The translations under genes were made by a program, and so were the position numbers. From Heterostelium multicystogenum (taxonomy: Eukaryota; Evosea; Eumycetozoa; Acytosteliales; Acytosteliaceae): a stretch of DNA of 64,000 nt. The stretch is taken from the NCBI GenBank assembly GCA_003667245.1, contig RCNN01000034.1, positions 62,001 through 126,000 on the forward strand. Reading direction: 5' to 3'. Below are positions 38,221 through 49,224 of this stretch, in pieces. The notes beneath the pieces are model-generated. The model was not told the origin of the DNA. It saw nothing but the letters and a program-made list of their open reading frames with translations, and did no database searches. Numbering within the stretch: the first letter of the stretch is position 1; every line of letters starts with the position of its first letter.

Positions 38221-39073
38221 ACAAGTTCATTCAATTAATTGAGATCTCAATAAATTACTTTTCTTTTTTTTTTTTTAATAATAATACAACAATTTTTATA
38301 ATAAGATCTTAACAATCATTAACATAGTTTAGATCTATATAATTCTATCAATCACTCATCTAAAGTATTTATATCACTCATATTGACTTTTCAAAATATA
38401 AAGACCTCTAATAAGTACCAATCTCACATGTAAGAAGATTAATACAAAGGGTACATAATGATTCATTGAATGTTGATGAAATAAATTTATTAATATGATT
38501 ATCTTTTTAATAAATCATCACCAATGCAATTTTGTTGTCAATTTAATTTTGAAATAATTCATTGGTTTTGACTTCACATACTCTTACATTACCACATCTT
38601 AACTTTCAATTTTAAAAAAATATTTATATTAAAAAATTAATTTAAATTTCCTTTCTAATTCAGTGTATTCATTTATCTATTCTTTTTTTTAATTATATTA
38701 CAATTAATTAAAGTTAAAGTTACTGTTGTTTGTACTTTGCTTGTGTTTTAATTTACTTTGCTACCAATTAGTTATTAGAATAATAATATTATTAATATTG
38801 AGCAAGTATACCTGGTGGTTAATATAGTATTATTATTATTGAGTGAAGCAATTCAATTTTAAATTAAAAAACAGCTATTAGTAGTATTGGTTTGCTTTCA
38901 AATAAGGAAGGTATGTATTTGTAGTTACTTATGCTTGGTGGTTTACCCAGGATGAATAACAATAGCAGTTGCTCTCATCCTTTATAATATTTTGTTGTTT
39001 ATTTAAATTGCAATGATTTCATTCAATCTAATGGAATTGACATTTATAAAGGTATAACTTATTTCACTTTATA
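38221..39073. other. intergenic
   Basis: AT-rich spacer of about 850 bp; a possible 5' exon of the ArfGAP could lie near 38950 but I cannot show it. Confidence 0.5.
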
Positions 39074-40698
39074 ATGAATATTTAGCAGCAATAGAGAGGA
39101 AACTGTACCATTGTCGGAATCGGTTGCTTTCTTTCAGAAGCAGACCCACAAGTCTGAGAATAAGGTATGCTTTGATTGCTCATCAAAAAATCCCCAATGG
39201 GCCTCTATTCCCTTTGGCATTTATATTTTGTGTCGATTGCGCATCAATCATCGGCTATTAGGGACCCATATAACTTTTGTTCGGTATTTATTATTAAAAA
39301 ATCGATCTCTATTTAAATATAAAGTATTAATTATTTTTATACTACTTACCATTAGATCTACAACCATTGATTCATGGAAACCATCGCAAATGAGAATTAT
39401 GAAATGTGGAGGAAATTTAAATGCAAGAATCTATTTTTCTGAACATGGTATATTCAATGAGAAGATTTGACCAGAAATATATATCTACCAGTGCAATTTA
39501 ACTATAAGAAAGCTATTGGAGGGGGCTGCCAAATTGTAACTACGAAAACGACACCAAACTATTCTTTTTATTTTCAAATATCTAATTCAATTATATTTAA
39601 TTCTTTGAAATATATAGGCAAAGTGAAGAAACAACATTGAATGAGTCATCTTCTTCCACCTCAACACCGGTTTCCATCACCTTGGACTCTACACCCACTA
39701 ATAAGAATATTTCATCGCCAACTTTTAATAATAAATCGAATCCATCACCACTATCGATTTCCCATGCCTCACCACAGATGGAAAACAAAAGCCATGAAAC
39801 TACTCCAAAACAACCAAACCGTTGTTGTTGCAGACGATAGTGAGTGGGATAACTTTGACAACCAGTCACTGTATCAAGAACTTCAAAGAAACCAGCAGTC
39901 GCCAAAACTACTACAAAGCGTATTAGTAAACAATCTTTTGATGACGACTGGGATGCTATCCCAGAAACCTCCAAAGCAACCTCCAAAAAGAATCAACAAC
40001 TTGATGAAACTTCACCAAATCAATCTCCAGAATTCCAACCCAAAAAACAATATTCATCTATTTTTGATGTTGAAGAGACAATTGAGTATGTAAACTTTTA
40101 TTTCAAAGGAATTTTTAAACTTTAACTAATAATGTAATCAAACACAACTGTAGGGAACCTTTTATATAACCAAAAAAAGAATAAGAATCAGAAATCAAAA
40201 GAAACAAGTGGAGAATTTGAGTATTATGACAAAATTTCTAAATCATTAATATAAATTCAAAAGAATCACCAAAATATGATCGGGAGGAGACCAATGATTA
40301 TGCAAGAAAGAACTTTTCCAACGCTAAATCTATTTCATCCAAACAATACTTTGGAGAAGAATAAGGATACACGTTATGATTCTGAAAAATCAAGCAAGAT
40401 TATCAAAAATTCAAGGTGCTACATCCATATCAAGTGCCCAGTATTATAATAGAGATGAATCTCCTAAACTATCAGGTATCTATCTAATAATATTTTATTT
40501 GACCCATTTCTCTCTTACTTATAATTATTATGTTTAAATTATTTAGATTTTAAAAGCATCTGATATTGCAGATAAAATATGTATTATGCTAAGACTGATA
40601 TACGAACCATATCAAAATGCAGTACTTGATGGAAGCAAAAAGCTAACCAACACATGGCAACCAACGCATACCAAGATTTCCAAGAAAGATACAGATAA
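39074..40698 (+). CDS. ARF GTPase-activating protein, Glo3/ARFGAP2-3 type, interrupted frame
   Basis: Zinc-finger GAP for ARF on COPI vesicles (Golgi-ER traffic). The finger CFDCSSKNPQWASIPFG...C-VDC (C-x2-C-x16-C-x2-C) and IHRLLGTHITFVR with the catalytic Arg are visible after two one-base corrections at about 39220-39255. Introns: about 39281-39355 (before STTIDSWKPSQMR), one before 39618, one at about 40088-40153 and one before 40547. The acidic/Ser linker includes FDDDWDAIPETSK; then ISSKQYFGEE and KIQGATSISSAQYYNRDE, the Glo3-motif type repeat specific to ARFGAP2/3. The end NAYQDFQERYR-stop lies at 40698. The start at 39074 needs one base removed to reach the REETVPLSESVAFF lead, so the 5' end is uncertain. 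Confidence 0.8.
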
Positions 40699-40995
40699 GA
40701 TCTTAATACTATCAAAATACAAGAATACACCATATATAATAATTTTTTTTGTTTTTGTAAATAAATGTAAATAAAGTTGCAATATTAATATCATAGTTAT
40801 TTTTGGTTATGATGATAATGATCTTATTGTTGTGTTGTATTTATTAGGATGAATGTCATTGACTCAAGAATGATTTTGAACATAGAATTTAATTTAAAAA
40901 TCATTTAGTTGACTTTATGCTTAACATTTGGTATAGGAGGCTCAGATTTTTAATCTCCCAATCTGCTCCTCATCTTAAGTTAACAACAATCTAAT

Positions 40996-43079
40996 ATGTC
41001 TAGTTTAAATGATTTGATTAAAGAGCTGATGATCAGCTCAGATGAGAGAACAAATGTCAATGATGATGAAGACATTTATTATGACAGGAAATTGAACAGT
41101 GCAGAATCAGTGTTTGATAGACTATCAACTGACTTCCAACTATTTCAAGTAAACAATTGAAACTACTGCTTGATGACCTGCTGAAGACCTTCCAGCCATT
41201 AGATTGCATTAACGACAGTAACACTCTCATTAAAATCCAATCATTACCAACTTTCAAGTTAAACAATATCTTCTTAATACATTATCAGAGTATACTTTAA
41301 AATATAACTCCAACAACAATAACAGTAGCAATAGCAATAGCAATAGTAATAGTGGTAATAATAAACAGAACAAACAGTCAAGATTATAGTAATTATATTC
41401 TTCTTTGTATTATCTATTCTACATTAAATTGCTAAGATATCTCTTAAAGTAATGTTTTATCAATCGAACCGTTCAATATTAATAATATACTCTTAGCTAA
41501 TATTACTGCCTTACATTTGTTTAAATCAGAGTTAGAGATCCAAACGATTTACTAGACTATCTTGACAGATATTATGTCGAACAAGAATCAGATGAGGAGT
41601 CAGATGATAATGATGATGAAAAATGAAGGTAATGATGATACCTTGAGTTCTACGACTTTCGACAAATAATACCAGTCGAGTAGAAGAAGATGATGATATA
41701 GAGAACTATAGAGATTTCACTGTTAGTAATACTATTGATATTACAAAAGAATACTATGATGCAAAGTAACGGAAAACATAAAGATAATGGAGAATCAAGT
41801 TGGTCTACTATTTGTGAAAAGCTCATTGACATCTATAAGCAATCATTTTGTTACGACCATATTTCAGCGGATACTGTTTGGGAAGACTATTCTATTCTCG
41901 ATGACAATTAAGGATATTAACGACTCTCTCTTCAACAATGATCACTGGTTACCACTTGCATCACTTATTCCTCTATTTTAATATATATCTACGTGATCGT
42001 ATCCTATCGAAACCAATGAAATACCCTATACACTTCCACAAATATTGGATATTCTTATCAAGAACCCTAGCACTGACAGTCCAACAAACGACAACATGTT
42101 TTCCAATTTCCAAATTGAAACACTCCTCTCATTGTTTTGATAGCTTCACTTCAATTCCGTTGAAATCACTGAACAAAAGATCGCTTGAATACCTCAATCA
42201 ATCGATCATTGATAACATCATGCACTTGACCAACAGAATATCATATTGGAACTCAATGCAATTGACTCAACTTCAACATGTGAATAGCAATTCAAACAAT
42301 GAACTATCAATGGTGAGTATCGATAGCTTTAATACTTCCAGTGGCTAGCTTGGCCTGTTCTAAATAAGTCCATTAACAGATATCCAAGATAACTCTATTT
42401 GTTTCAAGTCAAAAAGATTTCATTGGATGGGACCAAATCTTCCCTTCAAAAAGGATTGTTTTCACTCAATATCTAACATTTAACTTTGAAAACTGCTGAA
42501 TAAATCCTACTGATTCGATCATATTATCATTCATTGGTAAACGAGTCACTACATTGGATAACCTCAGTATGTTGTCAATCGGAGATGCTATGTAAATTCA
42601 CCCAACGAGTTCAGAATTCAAAACCATTGTTCTTGATGATCATGATAACTGTGGACAACCATTTCAAGAGCAATTTTATTGAATATTACTCATTTGGTTG
42701 TATTTACCAGCAATCTATCCTGTATCAGCAAAACAGAAACCAAAGATCTCACTAAAGATAGTTGAATCCTTTGTCTTGATTCTAATGACAATGAGCAATG
42801 ACGTCTTCCAAAACAAAGATTGCCAATAAGTTAGAATCACTGACCACTATTATAAAGTTGCTATCGCTTTTTTGCCTGCTGGCGTACGATATAATGAAAC
42901 TACACAATCATTGAATAGATTGGAATCAAAAGTAGTTGAAACCATTAAGAAAATCCTAATAATCAGCATTCTTCCTCTGCTCAGCAGCAACAACAACAAC
43001 AACAACAGCAACTGACATCGGTAGCAACCAACAACAAAGATTGGACGATAAATATAAACAACTATTAAATACAACTTAG
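40996..43079 (+). CDS. unrecognised dictyostelid protein, very fragmented frame
   Basis: ATG 40996 opens MSSLNDLIKELMISSDERTN; fragments in changing plus-strand frames read like one helical protein: LKLLLDDLLKTFQPLDCIND, a poly-Ser/Asn run (41310-41370), an intron-like gap ending near 41527, VRDPNDLLDYLDRYYVEQES with an acidic stretch, SSWSTICEKLIDIYKQSFCY, NDSLFNNDHWLPLASLIPLF, LPQILDILIKNPSTDSPTND, IIDNIMHLTNRISYWNSMQL, SLKIVESFVLILMTMSNDVF, LESLTTIIKLLSLFCLLAYD, a poly-Gln run (42985-43010) and LDDKYKQLLNTT-stop at 43079. The coding patches are convincing but more than ten one-base changes would be needed, the highest density in the window with PABP. The helical pattern suggests a HEAT/ARM-type repeat protein. 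Pseudogene or poor consensus cannot be told apart here. Confidence 0.5.
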
Positions 43080-44509
43080 AACTGACTTAAAAATCATTAA
43101 CCACAACTAAGATGATTCCAAAAAGAAATAACAATAATAACAACAACAACAACAATACGATAACAACCAACTACCAATCAATCAACCAACTGCTCTGCCG
43201 TCAATAGCCAAGAGGCAATCTTGAAAAATCAATAAAATAGAAACATATAAAGATAATCAAGATGAGCAAACTTGACCCTCTGTGATTCAGGGGGTTGTTG
43301 TTTGCTGGCTAGGTTATAATATCATTAAAAAAGAAATAAACGTATCCTATATGTTATATATGGTGATTCCTTTTCCTTTTTCATTTAAAGTGGCAGTCGT
43401 AACATAACAATTCAAACAACCTTGCATAATATTGCTTGATTGATTGGTTGTTAGGTTGGTTGGTTTGTTGATTAATTGATGGTTGTTTGGTTGTCTCTTG
43501 GGTGAAACATGGGTTTGTTGTTTAAAAAGAAAGATTACTGATTGGGTAAAACAAAGAGGGAAGTAAGTAGAAGTGTGGGGGAAGTCAAATGATCATTTGA
43601 TTGATTGTTTGTTTTTTACAGTATTGTCATAGATGACACACTTTTTTTCACACCAATAATCCTCCCCATACATACGAACACCAACCACTTCTCACTCTGT
43701 TTGAACAAATCAGGTAGAATCCAAGAAGCAATTAAAAAGAATCTTTTAAAATTGATTGTTAATGTTGTTTGTTATTGATTATTTTTGAGTGAACTTTCTT
43801 TTGTTTATTTCATTCTTGTTTGACATTGTTTTTACTTTTGCTTAAAGAAACAATACTTAAAGAGTGCACACGCTCTCTCTATTAGATAGGTAGAAATAGA
43901 TAGATAGATCAGATAAAGATTGAAATAGATACTAGACCAACCAAAACAATAAACAATTATTCATTCATTCCACTCAACTAAACTCAAATTCAATTCTATT
44001 CAACTTTAACAACTTTCTTCTTTAAAGTTTTAATTTTAAAATTAAATTTGTTTTCTTTCTTTGCTTTGTTTCCTACTTTTTCTTTGTCCTTTTTAGATCT
44101 AAAAAATAAATAAATCCATAATTACACACAGCAGAGTGCAAATTAAAATCTATTTTTGCAAATTACTATTTTTAAAAGAGGTTGTTGTTTCTCAAATCAA
44201 AAAGACCCTGCTAGTTATTATTAAAGCATTTGACCAAAAATAGTTGTATTAGCTCCACCATCCAATCATCAAAGCAATTAATTAGACCTAATTTTGTCTA
44301 GACAACCCAATCAAAACTAATCATTGCTCATCATAAATCTGATTTAAGATCAGATTCATTCATTTAACCAGTTTCGATAACTTAACAAATTTTGTGCAAA
44401 CTTCACAGTACTTTCTAATCATTATTAATAACATCATCCAAAGCACATATCTTTATTCTAATAATAACAAACAAAATCATATAAATAATATATATCTATA
44501 TCTTTTTTT

Positions 44510-44547
<38 letters not shown>

Positions 44548-44552
44548 TAAAA
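43080..44552. other. intergenic
   Basis: AT-rich, 1.5 kb, with CAA tracts just after 43130 and an (AAT)n tract at 44514-44544 directly before the next start codon. No gene seen. Confidence 0.55.
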
Positions 44553-45446
44553 ATGAAAGAAGATTTATTACTTAATCATTTTAATAATAATAAACAATAA
44601 TAGTAGTACGAATAGTCTAAGTTGTAATAATAATTTTAAATAGTAGTGGTATTTCGTCTGTCACCTCTGCATCGTCAAGTGACTTGAGCAGTTTTAGTCA
44701 TAGTAGTCACAGTAATAAAGGATGCAGCTATGCAAATGTCCACATCATCAGCAACAACTACACAAGAGCAACAAATACAAACTCTACACAAAAGTTGTAT
44801 TAAGAATCACAATGAATCTTTGGTAAAACTTAATGTAGGAGGAAAACGATTTATTACAACAAGAGACACTCTCTTGTCGAAGGGTGAGAACTTCTTCTCA
44901 TCGCTACTCAATGGTTCGATACCATCATTCACAGACGAGAAAGGATATATATTTATAGATAGAAATGGTCGTTATTTTAATGTAAGTTGAGTAACTCGAA
45001 CAACAGTCTAAATCTGAATGAGTTGGTGCAAATACTAATTTAGTTTCATTCTCAACTCCACCATTTTCCAAATAGTTTTTATTTGGAATATTTAAGAACT
45101 GGATTTTGTTGATATACCGCAAGAAGTAAAGATAGACTCCATCTTTAGAGAAGCTGATTTCTATTGTATACACGGATTTCAATTGCAATGGCTAGCACAA
45201 CAACTTCACAAGAGTGCTGCTGTCAGCAGAGCCACGAGTAACAACAGACTGATAGAGCAAGACGAAAACGACGAAGAGGCTGTAAATAATGTAGTGAATA
45301 TTATCAACGATGTAAACAATCATCACCCAAACAATAATAACACCACTGTCAGAAGAAGACAACTTTCGAATCAAGATCTAAGATGGTCGCTGGGTGCACT
45401 AGTAGAACGATTGCTAAAAAATATAATATCCAATAATCAAATTTAG
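44553..45446 (+). CDS. BTB/POZ (T1, KCTD-type) domain protein
   Basis: I start at ATG 44553 (MKEDLLLNHFNNN), which leads through an Asn/Ser-rich N-terminus after small corrections; the extra G at about 44720 links SHSSHSNK to DAAMQMSTSSATTT. The T1-type BTB domain is clear: VKLNVGGKRFITTRDTLLSK, FFSSLLNGSIP, GYIFIDRNGRYFN, a GT-AG intron (donor at 44983), then YLEYLRTGFVDIPQ and READFYCIHGFQLQWLA. Two extra Ts (T5 run after the intron and TTTT near 45108) break the frame. A C-terminal Asn-rich and helical part follows. A further exon may extend it to 45573 (ending VKSSVESFLGQKN). KCTD-like proteins often bind cullin-3 ligases; no ion-channel segments are present. Confidence 0.85.
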
Positions 45447-45679
45447 GAATATCCCAATAAAACGTATAGAACATGTATTTATATTTATAGATTAAATCAA
45501 ACTTCTTCTTATGTATTAGGTATTAGAAACAGTAAAATCAAGTGTCGAATCATTCCTTGGCCAAAAAAATTAAAAAATAACAATTGGGGTCATTTACGGT
45601 TTACCCATATATGTCAGTAAGTCATGTCCCTCATCTGATGAAATCTTGAATCAGATTGTTATAATCATAATTGGCTTCT

Positions 45680-46472
45680 ATGTTTAAATATTTAATTTTA
45701 TCTCTATTTATTTTCTATTATGTCTCGAAAGTAAGTTCAGAATGTTTAGACTATTGGTCTGGAATTGATTGTAATGGTATGATAAGATATTTTCAAATTC
45801 AATTATTTATTAACTGTTAGCTAATATATTGTTCATATTAGTATGTTTGTTAGGAAATAGATGTGGATGTGAAGATTCAATTGAATTTCGATCTGGAAAG
45901 TATTACTCTTGCAAAACATCGGTATGCAAAAATACATAGAAAATTGCTTCAATAATATGTTAACTATTGTTCCCAAACTACTAATTTAATATAAAGACAA
46001 AGTGCTAGATACATATAGAGGTACAACTTTTACTTGTAGTGGAAGTGAGTGTGTGACCAGTATTTACGGAACTGCTTCATCATATATTTTTCCTGGAACA
46101 ACCACAACCAATGGCTTAGTTGCCATCTTTCAGAATGCTCTATGAATGGTTTATCAACACAATGTGCAAAGACTTCATGTAGCTGTCGTAACTGTAGCTA
46201 TATGTTTAATTCAATTGCCACTACTGTCATTGGTCAATCATCAATAGAATGCTCCAGCAAAGGGGTTTGTGATGTTTTCAATAACCAGCTTGGAACAATA
46301 ACAAAGATGAATTCAATCAAACTTGTATGTACTGCTGGATACTGTGGAAAACTCAGCACCTAAGCAACCAATCATCTGTTCTAGCAACGTTGGATATAAG
46401 CTATCATCTAATCTTGTTACCACTTTTATATTTATTACTATAATCATTTTAGCTTATTCATTCTACATATAA
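45680..46472 (+). CDS. secreted Cys-rich surface protein with C-terminal hydrophobic (GPI-like) tail
   Basis: Exon 1 (45680-45776) encodes a signal peptide (MFKYLILSLFIFYYVSKVSS) and ECLDYWSGIDCN; exon 2 (45842-45921) VCLLGNRCGCEDSIEFRSGK; exon 3 from about 45998 TYRGTTFTCSGSECVTSIYG. A missing T near 46130 links VAIF to SECSMNGLSTQCAKTSCSCRNC; a later part has IECSSKGVCDVFNNQL and KLVCTAGYCG. Removing one A at about 46345 opens SAPKQPIICSSNVGYKLSSN, then a hydrophobic end (LVTTFIFITIIILAYSFYI) to TAA at 46472, as in GPI-anchored or tail-anchored surface proteins. The splice phase into exon 3 is one base off. About 14 Cys. Family not recognised. Confidence 0.6.
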
Positions 46473-46561
46473 TAAACCTAAATACATTGTATATGATTAT
46501 ATTGAAATCATGTGTTTTCTTTTGAATTAATAGTAATATGTTTATTTATTTGATATGTATA

Positions 46562-48019
46562 TTAAAAGAAATATGGTGCAACAAAATATCTAATACCGAA
46601 ACCAGCAGCACAACATAAACCTTGGAATGTTAATAAAGTTAAACAAAGACGCTTCTCTGTCATTGACCAAAAATCAAAAGACATAAATTGATGATTGTCA
46701 AATTGGTTGGGATTGCTTCCATTTTACCGGTTGCAGCATTGAATCTTGGTACTCTGTGTCTTGGACATGGTATCAATCCAAAAAGTTGTGGAACACTATA
46801 CAAGAAGTTAAGAATCTTTTACCCCAATTAGTCTAAGCTCAAGATTGATACTTTGTTTGTTTGTTCACTTACTTGTGGGATAAAGAATAATAAAAGAGTC
46901 TTGCTGAAATGGCAGAGAATGGCTACAACGGCAAAAACACATTCCTGCGAAATAGGTGTAGGTGTCACCAACAAAAACTTTCGATGGGTACCAGTTGTAC
47001 ATGAGAAGTGCAAATGTGGTAAAAGAGGAATGGAACCATCAGAACCAAAAGAGAGAAGATGTGGTGATGTTGGGAGAAGGGCTGCGTTAAGAACTCCGGT
47101 GGCGATGGAGCTGTAGTGGATCTTGAGCTCAACGAGATTGTGGATGATGATTGCTGTGGCGATCACTGCGCTCTGACCGACTTCCAAACCATTGATACCT
47201 GCGAGAATATTGATGGAGTTGGTGCAAAAGATTGCCAACATCAAGAGATAGATTCTGTAGAAGATACCGAGATCAAAAACCTGTCCAAGGTATGCACGCA
47301 AATTGATTGGGTAGTGGATATCGGGTACGACAACCGAGGTACACCTGCATATGCAACCAACAATGGTAATGAGCGAACAATGGTAAAATCAATTTGTATC
47401 TCCAACGTAGATTCAAAACGTCATCACTAAATCCCAATAGAATCATAAAACAAATCGATGTCAATGCTGCATTGTATTCACTTAACTGAATGTGATTAGA
47501 TGAGAAGAGAGTGATTAGCATTTGGATGTTCAGGTGATTTCGGGAGGCCTCCCGAACATCAAAACTACTTACTTGAATAGCCTCTGGGAATGAAAACCAT
47601 TGGAACAATTGGAAAGAGGATAACACACACCAAAAACACAACTGAAGTGGCAATACCAAGACTCTCTGGCACTACATGTAGATAGGACGACAAAGATAGA
47701 TATTAACAATCAATCAATCAATTAATCAATCAATTTTAGGCATGGTATAAGCCACATCAGCAGGTAGTTGACTTTACATTTTCTTTCCAGAATATTTGGC
47801 ATCACCTTTTCTTGTTGAGATCTATACCGGCCAGGCCGGCAGTAGAAGTCAATTCGGCAACACTAGGAATTAAACGATAGGTCAAAACACCAGCTCCGAT
47901 CGACAACAAAGACAACTGTACGATTGATCCATTGCAACGACAGCGATTGGAAGTGTTGTCATATAGAGAGTAGGTGGTATAATACAACTTAGTATGAATA
48001 TAAGTAATCCTTTATCCAT
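46562..48019 (-). CDS. alg7: UDP-GlcNAc:dolichyl-phosphate GlcNAc-1-phosphotransferase (ALG7/DPAGT1)
   Basis: First enzyme of N-glycan assembly, in the ER membrane: moves GlcNAc-1-P from UDP-GlcNAc to dolichyl phosphate. Start at 48019 ([20 protein letters not shown]). Multi-pass membrane protein with hallmarks [36 protein letters not shown] (acidic Asp-Asp motif), [20 protein letters not shown] (the [12 protein letters not shown] motif of the UDP-GlcNAc site), [44 protein letters not shown], and a final RYFVAPYFF. Introns at about 47670-47770, 47486-47572 and one of about 64 bp between FIPQ (46870s) and [13 protein letters not shown]. At least seven one-base corrections are needed, several in the loop at 46960-47110. 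Target of tunicamycin. Confidence 0.9.
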
Positions 48020-48895
48020 AGTTCTATAAAATATATATATATATTATTTCTATAAAACAAAATGATTGATAATAATAGTTTCGCTGTTTTTAATTTATAT
48101 TTAATACTAAAAAGTCAAAGTTCACTTTTTGTTCAATTTAAACCTTAGGTGTGGTGTAGTGTTTCAGTCAGCTGAGATCATTTTGCCATTCAAAAAAACA
48201 ACCTGAACTCTTAATGAATCACATTTTCACATAATTTTTTGTTATTTTATTTTTATTTTTTGTGAGTCACAACTTTCGCGCAAGATCCCTTAGTTTTCCT
48301 TGTCCAATTATGTAATCCTACAATGACATGTCATCAATACTAACGACCTGATCAGGTACTATTGATATCAAATAAAGCCTGTTTAAATCATAAATGTGGT
48401 GGTTGTGGTTAGGGTGTTAACATGATGATTCATAACTAGTTATTTTCTTTGGTGGGGTGAGTTTGCCTATACAAAGATAATCAATTGACTCATTCTCGAC
48501 GAGAAGACAGATTTTATATAGATAGATAAATAACCATGGTTCTACACTGTAATGAGTCTAACTGAAACATTAATGACTCATATTTTACAATCACTAATAT
48601 TAAATGAATAATAATAATAATTAGAATAACTACAACAACAATATTGTTAGATGTAGCTTCACTTCAATAACAACCAAGAGTTTCAAATACAAATCAAGAG
48701 TCCATTCTGGTTCAATCAATGGACTAAAAAAAAAAATATAAATTTAGAAATTTGTTGGATGACAACCATAAATAAAAATTTCATCACACTACACTTTTTT
48801 TTAAGTTTGACAATAACTCTGATTTATTGGTGTTTGTTTGTGAGCCTAAAAGTAATCGTCTTACTTCGATAGAATGACTCAAATAGAATGGGAAA
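48020..48895. other. intergenic
   Basis: AT-rich spacer between alg7 and the GC-rich island; contains the start region of alg7. No gene seen. Confidence 0.5.
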
Positions 48896-49053
48896 TTGTC
48901 AGGGAACCGCCGGTGGATATGGAGAATGACTAACGTTAATACTTCGGCAATGTGGTGGATTCAGGGTTACTTTGTGACTCTGATGAAACAAAAAACAATC
49001 CTTACCGACTCACATAGAGAAGGTATCTAACTCCGATCGCGGAACCCTGACGA
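48896..49053. ncRNA. candidate structured non-coding RNA (strand uncertain)
   Basis: About 160 bp with roughly balanced base composition inside a very AT-rich spacer, and stops in all frames. The ends pair: TTGTCAGGG (48896-48904) with CCCTGACGA (49045-49053), including one G-U pair if read on the plus strand, followed by an AA/AA internal loop and CCGC (48907-48910) with GCGG (49039-49042), then CGG with CCG. A second segment, TCAGGGTT (48961-48968), is also a perfect 8-bp partner of AACCCTGA (49043-49050). I find no match to tRNA, 5S, U snRNA or SRP RNA motifs. A short inverted-repeat element (MITE) is the main alternative. Confidence 0.35.
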
Positions 49054-49224
49054 AAACGCAACCTCAAACGACAAACCCTTTTTGATAATTTATCTGACCA
49101 ATACCATCCTTTATGAAATATCTTATTGATGGCAAAAGGTACGCATATGGATAATAAGGATTGTTTAATTTATAAATTAAATAATTTGGGAGTCGGAGAT
49201 TTATTAATATTATTATATAGTAAT

